DNA of 64,000 nt, taken from Elusimicrobiota bacterium. GTDB taxonomy: Bacteria > Elusimicrobiota > Elusimicrobia > UBA1565 > JACRDR01. The notes under the pieces were generated by a model, which made no database searches, had not been told where the DNA came from, and saw only the letters and a list, made by a program, of their open reading frames with translations. This document shows, piece after piece, positions 18,321 to 27,053 of the stretch (position 1 is the first letter of the stretch; the number at the start of each line of letters is the position of its first letter). The position numbers and the translations under genes were made by a program. The stretch spans positions 1 through 64,000 of the forward strand of contig JACQBA010000005.1 in NCBI GenBank assembly GCA_016194745.1. Direction: 5' to 3'.

Positions 18321-20167
18321 TGGCCGCCCCGAGCCGCGACGCCCTCCAATCCCGGCTTTCGGTGCTGTCCGTCTTTTTCTACCTCGGCATCTGCGTTCTC
18401 GCCGCGCGCCTCCTGCAGGTGCAGGTCGTGAAAAACGTGTACTACTCCGCCGCGGCCGAGAGGAACCGCACCCAGCTCATCCGTCAGACCGCGCCGCGGG
18501 GGCGCATCTTCGACCGCAGCGGCGGCGAGATCGCGGCCAACCAGGCGGTGTTCTCGCTGATCTACCTCCCCAGCAAGGAGCGGGACTCGCAGAGCCTGCC
18601 CGCGGTCGCGCGCGACTTGGCGCCGTATCTCAAGGAGGACCCGGAGAAGCTGCTCGAGAACCTCTACAAGGCCGTGCGCGAGCAATCGGCGATCCGCCTC
18701 GCGGAAAAGCTCCCGTCGAAGGCGATGTTCAAGCTCTCCGAGCTCCGGACCATCTATCCGGGCGTGCTGCTCATCCGCGAGTCGCGGCGGAGCTACCCCA
18801 ACGGGGCGTTCGCGGCGCACCTCATGGGCCACATGGGCAAGATGGACGAGGCGAGCTGGCGGCGCCTCAAGAACCAGGGCTACCGCGTCGACTCGTGGGT
18901 CGGGCGCGCGGGCATCGAGAAGATATTCGAACAGGACCTGCGCGGCCAGGACGGAGGCATGCGCATGGAGGTCGACGCGCGCGGCCGCCTGCGCCGGACG
19001 TTGGGCGACATCCCGCCCAAGCCCGGCTCCAACATCACCCTCACCATCGACAGCCGCCTCCAGAAAGTCGCGGAGGACGTGCTCCGCAAGTCCACGTCGA
19101 AGGCCGGTGCGATCGTCGCGCTGGACCCGAGGAACGGGGACGTCCTCGTACTCGCCTCGATCCCGGATTTCGACCCGAGCTGGTTCCTGCTCCCGGACGA
19201 AGAGGACGCGCCGATCAACCTGAAGAACATCCCGGCCTTCAACCTCGCCATCCAAGGGAGCTTCCCGCCGGGCTCGACGTTCAAGATCGTCTCCGGTGCC
19301 GCGATACTCAACGAGGGCAAGATCAGCCCCGAGGAGCGGACGTTTTGCCCCGGGTACTTCGAGCTGGGCAGCCGCGTCCAGCTGTGCTGGTACCACGCGG
19401 GGCACAAGTGGCAGAACTTCCTGCAGGCGGTGACGAACTCCTGCGACGTGTATTTTTACAAGATGGGGCTCAAGGCCGGCGGCGACCTGATCGAGCGCTA
19501 TGAGAAGATGTTTCGCATCGGCCAGCCGACGCTCATCGGCCTGCCGGGAGAGTCGAAGGGCCACGCCTTCGGCCCGGGCACGCGGGCGGCGCAGAAGCGT
19601 TCTTGGTATGACGGCGACACGATCAACGTCAGCATCGGCCAGGGAGAGCTTTTGGTCACCCCGATCCAGATGGCGGTGCTCATGGGCGCCGTCGCCAACG
19701 GCGGGACGTTCTACCGCCCGCACTTCGTCCAGAAGATCCAATACGCCGACCGCCCGCCGTTCGAGCGGGTCCCCGAGGAGCTCGGTCGCGTGACGTTGAA
19801 GGACAGCACGTGGACGCTGCTGAAAAGCAGCCTCGAGGACGTCGTCCGGGTGGGGACCGGAGGCAAGGTCAACACGCCCGGGCTCGTCATCGGCGGCAAG
19901 ACCGGCACCGCCCAGAACCCCGGAAAGGACCATGCGTGGTTCGTGGGGTACGCGGGCAAGCCGGGCGAGGCGCCCAGCTTGGCGCTCGCGGTCCTGGTCC
20001 AGTTCGGCGGCCACGGTTCCGACGCCGCGACGCCGGTCGCCCGCGATTTCATCCGCGCCGCCTTCGCGCCGCCGGTCGTCGAGACCGCCGTCCCGGCGGC
20101 TCCGGTCGCGGAACAGCAGCCGTTGCCCATGCGAGGTCCCGGCGCGGTGCCGGTGCTGATCCATTGA
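18320..20167 (+). CDS. mrdA: Penicillin-binding protein 2 (elongasome transpeptidase)
   Basis: 615 residues. Short cytoplasmic tail, one transmembrane helix (about 15-37), the pedestal domain with APRGRIFDRSGGEIAAN, and a C-terminal transpeptidase. Active-site motifs: PPGSTFKI (S-x-x-K, nucleophile Ser), SCDVYFY in the second motif position typical of PBP2s, and GGKTGTAQ. It crosslinks lateral-wall peptidoglycan with RodA. A Pro-rich C-terminal tail of about 30 residues follows the catalytic domain. Confidence 0.97.
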   Translation: MAAPSRDALQSRLSVLSVFFYLGICVLAARLLQVQVVKNVYYSAAAERNRTQLIRQTAPRGRIFDRSGGEIAANQAVFSLIYLPSKERDSQSLPAVARDLAPYLKEDPEKLLENLYKAVREQSAIRLAEKLPSKAMFKLSELRTIYPGVLLIRESRRSYPNGAFAAHLMGHMGKMDEASWRRLKNQGYRVDSWVGRAGIEKIFEQDLRGQDGGMRMEVDARGRLRRTLGDIPPKPGSNITLTIDSRLQKVAEDVLRKSTSKAGAIVALDPRNGDVLVLASIPDFDPSWFLLPDEEDAPINLKNIPAFNLAIQGSFPPGSTFKIVSGAAILNEGKISPEERTFCPGYFELGSRVQLCWYHAGHKWQNFLQAVTNSCDVYFYKMGLKAGGDLIERYEKMFRIGQPTLIGLPGESKGHAFGPGTRAAQKRSWYDGDTINVSIGQGELLVTPIQMAVLMGAVANGGTFYRPHFVQKIQYADRPPFERVPEELGRVTLKDSTWTLLKSSLEDVVRVGTGGKVNTPGLVIGGKTGTAQNPGKDHAWFVGYAGKPGEAPSLALAVLVQFGGHGSDAATPVARDFIRAAFAPPVVETAVPAAPVAEQQPLPMRGPGAVPVLIH

Positions 20168-20172
20168 GCCCC

Positions 20173-21504
20173 ATGAGATCCGAGATCCACAAGGGCCGCA
20201 TCGACTGGGCGCTCGCCGGGGCGGTGCTCGGCCTCGTCACGATCGGCACCATCTCGATCCTCTCGGCCGCGAGCCCGCTGCCGAACGCCTCCTCCATCGT
20301 GCAGCGCCACGTCATGGCCCTGCTCGTCGGCGTCCTCGCGTTCTCCTTCGGCGCCGGCTTCAACTACCAGATCTTCCAGGACCAGTCGAAGACTCTCTAC
20401 GCGCTCACGCTCGCGATGATGGTGGCGGTCCTGATCGTCGGCGTGAACATCCGCGGCCATAAGGCGTGGATCCGCCTGCCGTACTTTACGTTCCAGCCGT
20501 CCGAGCTCGCGCGCATCTGCACGGTGCTCGTCTTGGCCAACTATCTCGACCGCAACTCGACGCGGATCGAGTCGCCCAACGCGGTGCTCGGCGCTTTCGG
20601 GGTGATGCTTCCCGTCATCGCGCTGATCATCCTGGAGCCCGACTTTTCCTCGACGGCCGCGTTCTTTCCGGTCCTGATCGCCATGCTCTTTTGCGCCGGC
20701 GCGAGTCTCGCGCACCTCGCGATCGTGGTGGGCTTCGGCGGGACGGCGGCGGTGAGCCTGCTCCTATGGACGCTGCTCGCCGTGCGCCCGGGCTTGGCCG
20801 GCGGCTCGCGCATCCTCGGTTTCTTCTACGCGGTCTCGCGCTCGAGCATGAAGCTTGCCTTGATCGTCGCCGGGGTCTTCGTGCTGGCCTACCTGCTGTA
20901 CCGGCTCTTCATCATGCTGCGGATGCAGATGCCGCTCGGCGTATTCATGGCCGGGGCGATCGTCGTCTCGGCGGGGTTCGTGTCGGCGTCGGCCGTCAAC
21001 CGCCGCATCAAGGACTACCAGCGCAACCGCTTCCTCGCGTTCCTCGCGCCGGAGACGGACCCCCAGGAAGCGGCGTACAACGTGAACCAGGCGCTGGTGG
21101 CCATCGGCTCGGGCGGCGTCGTCGGGAAGGGGGTCTTCGCGGGGACGCAGTCGCGGCTCGGATTCTTGCCCGAGCGGCACACCGACTTCATCTATTCCGT
21201 TATCGGAGAGGAAATGGGGTTCGTCGGGACCGGGCTCGTGCTCGGGCTGTATCTGATCATGCTTTGGCGCATTTTCGCCGCGGGGCGCATCGCGAGGGAC
21301 CGTTACGGCTACCTCGTCTGCGTCGGCATCGCGTCGACGTTCGGGTTCTACGCGTTCGTGAACATCGGGATGAACCTCGGGCTCGTGCCGGTCGCCGGCA
21401 TCCCGCTGCCGTTGATCTCCTACGGGGGATCCAGTTTGGTCGTGAGTTTGTGGGCGTTGGGAGTGGTGTTGAACATCTATTCGAAGCGCTACGCGTTCTT
21501 TTGA
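20173..21504 (+). CDS. rodA: Peptidoglycan glycosyltransferase RodA (SEDS family)
   Basis: 443 residues from ATG 20173, longer than the usual ~370. SEDS motifs: FQPSELARI, LEPDFSS-type ILEPDFSST, FLPERHTDFIYSVIGEEMGF and GIPLPLISYGGSSL. It polymerises glycan strands with PBP2. The additional length sits in the middle: a hydrophobic segment (about residues 230-265) and a pair of helices before the RRIKDYQRNR loop. The frame is open upstream inside mrdA, but ATG 20173 gives the family-like MRSEIHKGRIDW start five bases after the mrdA stop. Confidence 0.96.
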   Translation: MRSEIHKGRIDWALAGAVLGLVTIGTISILSAASPLPNASSIVQRHVMALLVGVLAFSFGAGFNYQIFQDQSKTLYALTLAMMVAVLIVGVNIRGHKAWIRLPYFTFQPSELARICTVLVLANYLDRNSTRIESPNAVLGAFGVMLPVIALIILEPDFSSTAAFFPVLIAMLFCAGASLAHLAIVVGFGGTAAVSLLLWTLLAVRPGLAGGSRILGFFYAVSRSSMKLALIVAGVFVLAYLLYRLFIMLRMQMPLGVFMAGAIVVSAGFVSASAVNRRIKDYQRNRFLAFLAPETDPQEAAYNVNQALVAIGSGGVVGKGVFAGTQSRLGFLPERHTDFIYSVIGEEMGFVGTGLVLGLYLIMLWRIFAAGRIARDRYGYLVCVGIASTFGFYAFVNIGMNLGLVPVAGIPLPLISYGGSSLVVSLWALGVVLNIYSKRYAFF

Positions 21505-21526
21505 CGCGCGATTTGCGGAGGACACA

Positions 21527-23356
21527 ATGACAGAGAATGAAGAGAAGGACCAGAAGGGGCAGGAGCCCGCGCCGCACCCGGCGGAGACCGGGGCCGAGCA
21601 CGAGCCGCCCTCGGCGCTGCATCGGGACGCGCCGGAGGACCCCAACAAGAAGGACGAGGAAGAGCTGAGCGAATTCGACATGGCGCAGGCCATGGCGGAG
21701 TTGGACGCCAAGGAGCGTCCCCCGCAGCCGGGGCACGGGCAGCACCGACCGGCCGGAGGCCAAGGCCAGCACGCTCAGCCGGGACAACACGGACCGCGCC
21801 GGGGCGGCCAAGGGCAGCATCAGCGCGGCGGCGGCGGGCACGACCACGATCGCGGCGGGCATCGCGAGCATGAGCACGGGCGAGAGCACGGCCGGCAGCA
21901 GCAGCAGAAAGGCGGCCGGCGTCCGGTCAAGGTCGAGATCCTGGGCAACACCTCTTTCGAGGAAACGCGCATCGCGGTGGTCGAAGACGGCCGCCTCGTC
22001 GAGCTTCTCTGGGAGAGGCGGAACTCGCAGAGCATCGTCGGGAACATCTACAAGGGCGTCGTCGAGAACGTGCTGCCGGGCATCTCCTCCGCCTTCATCA
22101 ACATCGGCTTCGAGAAGAACGCCTACCTGTACATCTCGGACGTCTTGGGCGACACGCGCGCGCCGATCGACCATACGTTGAAGAAGGGCCAGCACATCAT
22201 GGTGCAGGTAGCGAAGGAAGCGATCGGGACGAAGGGCATGAAGGTGACGATGGACGTTTCCTTGCCCGGGCGCTACTTGGTGCTCACCCCGTTCCAAAAG
22301 GAGATCGGCATCTCCAAGCAGGTCATGGATTCGCAGGAGAGGAACCGCCTGTCCTCGATCGTCAACAAGCTCGCGGCCGAGCACCTGGGCGGGCGCGGGA
22401 TCGTCGTGCGCACCGAGGCGGAGGGCGCCTCGGAGGCCGAGCTCGCGCGCGAGGTGAAGTACCTCCTGCGCACGTGGGAGGCCATCGAGCGCCGGCACGA
22501 GTCGACGCCGCCGCCGACCTTGCTTCACCGCGACCTGGACGTCACGATGCAGGTCGCGCGCGACATGCTGAGCAACGAGGCGTACGTCTACCTTCTCGAC
22601 AATAAAGAGACGTTTCAGGAAGTGATGGAGTTCGTCAACAAGATCTCGCCCGAGCTCAAAGACAAGGTCCGGCACTACGACGGCAAGACGCCGATCTTCA
22701 CCGCCTTCAACATCGAGTCGGAGATCGAGAAGCTCCGGCAGATCAAGGTCCCCCTGCCGAGCGGCGGCACCATCGTGGTGCAGGAGGCCGAATCCCTGTG
22801 CGCGATCGACGTCAACACGGGGCGCTTCACCGGTTCCAAGTCGCAGGAAGAGACCGTCACGATGACGAACATCGAGGCGGCCTACGAGATCGCGCATCAG
22901 CTGCGCCTGCGCAACATCGGCGGGATCATCGTCATCGACTTCATCGACATGAAAAAGGCCTCGAACCGCAACCGCGTCATGGAAGCCTTGGCCGACGCCG
23001 TTTCGCGCGACCGGGCGAAGATCCGCATCCTGCCCATCACGCGTCTGGGCCTCATCGAGATGACGCGCGAGCGCAAGCGCGAGTCGACGGTCAGCCTCAT
23101 GACCGACGAGTGCCCCGAGTGCCGCGGCGCGGGCCGCGTGCTCTCGGCCGAGAGCCTGCGCATCCGCATCCAGCGCGAGATCTTCGAGCTCACGCAGGGG
23201 CGGCCCGGCGGGCAGATCCGCCTGCAGCTCCACCCGATCCTCGCCGACGCCTTCAAGGAGCGCCAGGCTCTCATTGAGAAGAACGTGCATCGGGGCATCA
23301 AGATCCAACCCGATCCCATGACGGACTGGGAAGACTACCGGATCATCCTGGAGTAG
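21527..23356 (+). CDS. rng: Ribonuclease E/G family endoribonuclease
   Basis: 609 residues. Residues 1-134 are a disordered Glu/His/Gln/Gly-rich tail. The RNase G core starts at about 135 (VKVEILGNTSFEETRIAVV), with an S1 domain (NIYKGVVENVLPGISSAFINIG), the catalytic metal-binding aspartates in LCAIDVNTGRFTG and GGIIVIDFIDM, and the zinc-link CPEC in DECPECRGAGRV. It cleaves single-stranded RNA 5' regions for mRNA decay and 16S maturation. GGAGG precedes the start. Linkage with mre/rod genes recalls the mreBCD-rng order of Proteobacteria. Confidence 0.96.
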   Translation: MTENEEKDQKGQEPAPHPAETGAEHEPPSALHRDAPEDPNKKDEEELSEFDMAQAMAELDAKERPPQPGHGQHRPAGGQGQHAQPGQHGPRRGGQGQHQRGGGGHDHDRGGHREHEHGREHGRQQQQKGGRRPVKVEILGNTSFEETRIAVVEDGRLVELLWERRNSQSIVGNIYKGVVENVLPGISSAFINIGFEKNAYLYISDVLGDTRAPIDHTLKKGQHIMVQVAKEAIGTKGMKVTMDVSLPGRYLVLTPFQKEIGISKQVMDSQERNRLSSIVNKLAAEHLGGRGIVVRTEAEGASEAELAREVKYLLRTWEAIERRHESTPPPTLLHRDLDVTMQVARDMLSNEAYVYLLDNKETFQEVMEFVNKISPELKDKVRHYDGKTPIFTAFNIESEIEKLRQIKVPLPSGGTIVVQEAESLCAIDVNTGRFTGSKSQEETVTMTNIEAAYEIAHQLRLRNIGGIIVIDFIDMKKASNRNRVMEALADAVSRDRAKIRILPITRLGLIEMTRERKRESTVSLMTDECPECRGAGRVLSAESLRIRIQREIFELTQGRPGGQIRLQLHPILADAFKERQALIEKNVHRGIKIQPDPMTDWEDYRIILE

Positions 23357-23365
23357 CGATTGGAC

Positions 23366-23511
23366 GGCGGAACGGAAGGAACCGAGTGCATGGAAAGAAC
23401 GGCTTGAACGGCGTGCGGAATCTTAGGCTGAACGGCCGAGGCCTTGTCATGAAGGCATTCCTCGCCGTTTCCTTCCGTTCCCTCTGTTCCCTCCGTTCTT
23501 TCGGTTCCGCC
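23366..23511. repeat. 146-bp inverted-repeat (MITE-like) element between rng and the amidase
   Basis: The outer 21 bases at 23366-23386 and the reverse complement of 23491-23511 match at 18 of 21 positions. The interior is made of degenerate GGAAC-type units (right half on the minus strand: GGAACGGAGGGAACAGAGGG). No transposase is encoded, so this looks like a non-autonomous palindromic element. It begins ten bases after the rng stop and extends 63 bases into the amidase gene, where it encodes most of the signal-peptide n-region. Confidence 0.6.
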
Positions 23512-25188
23512 TTTATCGTGTCGATGCTGATCGCCTCCCCGGTCCTCTCCGCCGAAGTCCGCGTCATGGTCTCCGGAAAGTTCTTCGGCTCCATCGACGC
23601 GTACAAGGTGCTGGACCGCTACTACTTGAACGCCAAGGAGGCGGGCTCGATCTACGACGGGCGCGTCTATTGGTATCCCGTTACGGGGAAGATTCAGATG
23701 AGCGTCCGGGGAAAGCAGGCGCAGTTCCTCGTGAACTCGGACGAGGCCCATCTCGACGGCAAGTCCGTGAAGCTGCCGACGCAAGTCCTCGCCCGGGCCT
23801 CCAACGCGTTCATTCCGATCGAGTTCTTCATGTCCCCCGAGTTCTCCGAGCTCGTCGGGATGGACTCTCAGTTCAAGCCGGAGACCGGGATCTTGACCGT
23901 GGACCGCCGAACGACGGTCGGGCCGCTGCGCTGGTACTCCTATAAGGACTACACGCAAGTCGTCCTGGAGCTCGGCAAGCGGCTCGGCTGGTCGACGACG
24001 CGGCAAGGCCGCGGCGCGTTCTCGATCTCGGTGCCGATGGGCAAGATCGACTGGCCCGAGGACGTGACGGTGGGCGACGGGATGGTCGGCACGATGCGCC
24101 TGACGCAGGGGCCCCGCGCCGTGACGCTCTCGCTTCGATTGGCCGAGAGGGAGGCCAAGTACGATATCAAGGAGACGCAGGACCCGCGGCGCCTCGTCAT
24201 CGACGTTTATACAAACGCGGCCGCGATGCGGGAGGCGAAAATGTCGTCCGCGCCTCCCGTCGCCGGGACCGGCTCGCCGAAGGGGAAGCCGTCGCCGGAG
24301 GACGTCCTCAAGGCTGCCGTACCCCAGGTCGGCCCGGGTCCGGCCGTCGCCCCGGAAGCGGCGACCGGAGCGCCCGCGCCGGCGTCTCCCAAGGCCGAGG
24401 GCCCGAGCGCGCCCGCCGGCGCGACCGGCAAGCCGGCTATCGCCACGCCGGCCGCCGCGCCGGCCCACGAGCCCGCGGCGCCCGTCATGAAGGCCGACCG
24501 GCGCATGCGCATCGTCGTCGACGCGGGACACGGAGGCAAGGACTCCGGCGCGACCGGCCGCCACCGGACGCGCGAGAAGGACATCAACCTGGCCGCGGCG
24601 CTCGAGCTCGCGGCGCTGCTCAAGCAGGAGAAGAATTTCGACGTCATGCTCGTGCGCGACCATGACGTGTTCGTGCCGCTCGACGAGCGGTCCGACAAGT
24701 CGAACCGGTTCAACGCGGACCTCTTCGTCTCGATCCACTGCAACGCCGCCTCGAGCAAAAAGGAGCACGGCTTCGAGATCTACTTCCTCTCCGAAAAGGC
24801 GTCGGACCCCGAGGCGGCGCGCGTGGCCGACGTCGAGAACTCCGTGCTGCGCTTGGAAGGCAAGTCCGAGGAGGACATGGACGCGGCGGGGCTCCTCCAT
24901 ATGCTGGCGAAGACCGAGTTCATGAACGACGCCTCGGAACTCGCGGGCTTGGTCACCAAAAACCTCGCCAAGCGCGTCGACCTGCACAACCGCGGCGTCA
25001 AGCAGGCCGCTTTCTACGTCCTGCGGGGCACCAACGCCCCGGCCATCCTCGTCGAGCTCGGCTTCGTGACGAACTCCAAGGACGAAGCGAAGCTCGAGTC
25101 GAAGCGCTTCCGCAAGAGGCTGATCGAGGGCATCTACTCCGGCGTCGTCGACTACGCGCACCGCCGCGGCTGGAGGACGGACCAGTGA
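23449..25188 (+). CDS. N-acetylmuramoyl-L-alanine amidase with AMIN domain, secreted
   Basis: 579 residues from ATG 23449. A signal peptide ends around SPVLSAE. An AMIN-like region follows (about residues 160-260), then an Ala/Pro-rich linker (260-350) and an Amidase_3 catalytic domain with zinc ligands H361 (VDAGHGGKDSG), E376, H430 (SIHCNA) and catalytic E536 (AILVELGFVTN). It splits the amide between MurNAc and the stem peptide, usually at division sites. A GTG at 23386 in frame would add 21 residues, but MKAFLAV fits a signal-peptide start better. The n-region FRSLCSLRSFGS is encoded by the repeat element. Confidence 0.93.
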   Translation: MKAFLAVSFRSLCSLRSFGSAFIVSMLIASPVLSAEVRVMVSGKFFGSIDAYKVLDRYYLNAKEAGSIYDGRVYWYPVTGKIQMSVRGKQAQFLVNSDEAHLDGKSVKLPTQVLARASNAFIPIEFFMSPEFSELVGMDSQFKPETGILTVDRRTTVGPLRWYSYKDYTQVVLELGKRLGWSTTRQGRGAFSISVPMGKIDWPEDVTVGDGMVGTMRLTQGPRAVTLSLRLAEREAKYDIKETQDPRRLVIDVYTNAAAMREAKMSSAPPVAGTGSPKGKPSPEDVLKAAVPQVGPGPAVAPEAATGAPAPASPKAEGPSAPAGATGKPAIATPAAAPAHEPAAPVMKADRRMRIVVDAGHGGKDSGATGRHRTREKDINLAAALELAALLKQEKNFDVMLVRDHDVFVPLDERSDKSNRFNADLFVSIHCNAASSKKEHGFEIYFLSEKASDPEAARVADVENSVLRLEGKSEEDMDAAGLLHMLAKTEFMNDASELAGLVTKNLAKRVDLHNRGVKQAAFYVLRGTNAPAILVELGFVTNSKDEAKLESKRFRKRLIEGIYSGVVDYAHRRGWRTDQ

Positions 25189-26033
25189 GGAGCCGGCCCA
25201 TCGGCGTGTTCGACTCGGGTCTGGGCGGACTCACCGTCTTCAAGGCGCTCGCCGCTCGGCTGCCGCACGAGAGCTTGATCTACTTCGGCGACACGGCGCA
25301 CGTGCCATACGGATCCAAATCGAAAGAGGCGGTGACCGCGTTCTCGATTTCGATCGGACGCTTCCTCGAGAAGCAAGGCATCAAGGCGCTCGTCGTGGCC
25401 TGCAACACGGCGTCGGCCCTGGCTCTCAAGGATTTGAAGCGCGCCCTCCGCGTCCCCGTCCTCGGCGTGATCGAGCCGGGCGTGCGCGCCGTGGGTAGGG
25501 AGTACGACCGTTCCCACGGTGCCGGGCGAATATCGCCGCCCGGCGGGGCGCCCGTCAGAGCCCGTTCGGTCGGCGTCATCGCGACGGAGGCCACGATCGC
25601 GAGCGGCGCCTACCAGAGCGCGCTGCGGCTGCGGGACCCCCGGCTCCGGGTGGTCGGCGCGGCGTGCCCGCTCTTCGTCCCGCTCGTCGAGGAAGGCTGG
25701 TGGTCGCACCGCGTCACGCGCGAGGTGGCGGCCGAGTACGTGCGCCCGCTCAAGAAGGCGCGGATCGACACGCTGATCTTGGGCTGCACGCATTACCCGC
25801 TGCTCAAAGGCGTCCTGCGGTCCGTCGTGGGACGGAGCGTCCGGCTCATCGATTCCGCCGAGGAGACGGCCCGCGCGACGGAGAGGCTGCTCGTTTCGGA
25901 AAGCCTCGCCCGGACCACGGGGACCCCGAAGCACCGCTTCTTCGCCTCGGACGGCCCCGACCGGTTCCTCAGGCTCGCCCGGCGATTCCTGGGCGTCGGC
26001 GTCGATACGGTCGAGATCCGGAGGCTCGATTGA
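25185..26033 (+). CDS. murI: Glutamate racemase
   Basis: 282 residues from GTG 25185, which overlaps the amidase stop (GTGA). Racemase motifs: IGVFDSGLGGLTV near the N-terminus (Asp general base region), VACNTASA (first catalytic Cys), and LGCTHYPLLKGVL (second catalytic Cys). It supplies D-glutamate for peptidoglycan, in keeping with the preceding wall genes. An extra Gly/Arg-rich loop sits at about residues 104-130 (YDRSHGAGRISPPGG). Confidence 0.96.
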   Translation: MRSRPIGVFDSGLGGLTVFKALAARLPHESLIYFGDTAHVPYGSKSKEAVTAFSISIGRFLEKQGIKALVVACNTASALALKDLKRALRVPVLGVIEPGVRAVGREYDRSHGAGRISPPGGAPVRARSVGVIATEATIASGAYQSALRLRDPRLRVVGAACPLFVPLVEEGWWSHRVTREVAAEYVRPLKKARIDTLILGCTHYPLLKGVLRSVVGRSVRLIDSAEETARATERLLVSESLARTTGTPKHRFFASDGPDRFLRLARRFLGVGVDTVEIRRLD

Positions 26034-26428
26034 ATTCACGGTTCCCGCTCCTCCTCCTCGTTTTCGCGGTCTGCTGCGGCTGCGCTCCTGCCTATTCGAA
26101 CAAGGGCGAGAAGTTCGAGAACCTGACGATCAACCGCCTGCTCAACTGGCCCGCGGGCGCGGACTATATCGAGGGAGTGGGCGCCGGGCGTCCGGCGGAC
26201 GGCGAGAAGGACGCGCAGAAGCGCCGCCTCACCGCGCGCAACCAAGCCATCCTCGCGGCCCAGCGGCAGCTCATCTCGCAGCTCGAGAAGATCGTGGCGC
26301 GCGACAAGATCAAGGATCTGCTGCGGCGCGCGGAAGTCGCGAAGATGGACTACGGCTACGACGACGCCTGCAGCGTGGCGCTGAGGATCCCGAAGGAAAC
26401 GGTCGAAGGGAAGAGGCCGATCGAATGA
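26030..26428 (+). CDS. LPP20-type lipoprotein
   Basis: 132 residues from TTG 26030, which overlaps the murI stop (TTGA). An 18-residue lipoprotein signal (FPLLLLVFAVCCGC) contains several Cys; the likely lipidated one is C18. The mature part has YIEGVGAG followed by a long amphipathic helix (RNQAILAAQRQLISQLEKI), the pattern of LPP20/lipoprotein-like domains that start 'GvG...ar..A...Ar..la'. Function of the family is not established. It is the last gene of the wall-gene run and ends five bases from the convergent receiver gene. Confidence 0.7.
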   Translation: MNSRFPLLLLVFAVCCGCAPAYSNKGEKFENLTINRLLNWPAGADYIEGVGAGRPADGEKDAQKRRLTARNQAILAAQRQLISQLEKIVARDKIKDLLRRAEVAKMDYGYDDACSVALRIPKETVEGKRPIE

Positions 26429-26433
26429 GGCGG

Positions 26434-26823
26434 CTACTTCAGAAGCTCGCTGATGTTGTTGCGCAAGTCCGTGATATGCGCCGGCTTCGTCATGAAGCGG
26501 GTCTTCTTGTCGCTGATGATCTCGGACTGGATGTGCTCGGGCGAGGCGTCGCCGCTCATGAAGATGATCGGGGTCGTCTGCGTGGACTCGTTCCTGCGGA
26601 AGGACTCGTAGAGGTGCGCGCCGGTCGTCCCGGGCATGTGATAGTCGAGGATGATGAGGTCGGGCTTCACCTTGCGCGCGGTAGTGAGTCCCGCGGCCGG
26701 CTCGGGCGCCGACACGACGTCGTAGCCCGTCGTCTCCAGGGCCTTGGTCAAGATGTGCACCAAATCCGGGTCGTCGTCGACGATCAGGATCTTGGACTTC
26801 TTGGCCGCGAGGGGGTCCGCCAT
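26434..26823 (-). CDS. Single-domain response regulator (CheY-like receiver)
   Basis: 129 residues. Acidic pocket D16-D18 (LIVDDDPD), phospho-acceptor D60 (LIILDYHMPG), a Ser in the switch position (FMSGD) and the conserved Lys in FMTKP. There is no output domain, so it must act through protein contacts or phosphorelay. It is an orphan on the minus strand, convergent with the lipoprotein gene. A TATAAT hexamer lies six bases before the ATG, so the mRNA should be leaderless; longer upstream in-frame starts are therefore unlikely. Confidence 0.92.
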   Translation of the reverse strand: MADPLAAKKSKILIVDDDPDLVHILTKALETTGYDVVSAPEPAAGLTTARKVKPDLIILDYHMPGTTGAHLYESFRRNESTQTTPIIFMSGDASPEHIQSEIISDKKTRFMTKPAHITDLRNNISELLK

Positions 26824-26829
26824 CGGCCC

Positions 26830-26835
26830 ATTATA
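26830..26835 (-). promoter_or_regulatory. -10 box (TATAAT) of the receiver gene, leaderless
   Basis: Perfect TATAAT on the minus strand with six bases (GGGCCG) to the ATG, which places the transcription start at the A of the start codon. No convincing -35 at 17 bases. Confidence 0.7.
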
Positions 26836-26870
26836 GCCTTCTCCGGCACTCCCGAGGAAGGGGCCCTTTA

Positions 26871-26889
26871 TAGCGTCGGACGGGTCCTG
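26871..26889. repeat. Partial third copy of the hairpin-repeat end
   Basis: TAGCGTCGGACGGGTCCTG here is repeated exactly at 26915-26933, 44 bases downstream, in direct orientation. It is the outer end of the inverted element described next, so it may be a relic of an earlier insertion or a duplication at the left boundary. Confidence 0.7.
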
Positions 26890-26915
26890 CCGGGTGACGA
26901 TGAACGGCGCCTCAT

Positions 26916-27027
26916 AGCGTCGGACGGGTCCTGTCACGGTGGGGCCCATCGCGCTTCGGGCGCGCGCCGGACGTCGCCGTCGTCGCGTCCTCGCGCGATC
27001 CAACCCGCCGCGCCGCCCCTCCGACGC
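26916..27027. repeat. Left copy of ~112-bp hairpin inverted repeat
   Basis: Two conserved arms, 26916-26955 and 26993-27027, are also imperfect complements of each other (both ends read GCGTCGGA[C/G]GGG outward and ATCGCGC inward), so a single copy can fold into a long hairpin. The same two arms recur in reverse orientation at 27655-27768; the outer arm matches in 40 of 41 positions and the inner arm in about 33 of 36, while the loop between arms has diverged. The pair brackets the gene at 27054. Confidence 0.85.
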
Positions 27028-27053
27028 CTGGAGTCGGCGATTGGAGCCTGCCG

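Noticed and set aside
23386..23448. GTG start at 23386 for the amidase
   Set aside because: Would add 21 residues with no export signal character and starts at the edge of the repeat; MKAFLAV at 23449 gives a standard signal-peptide start.
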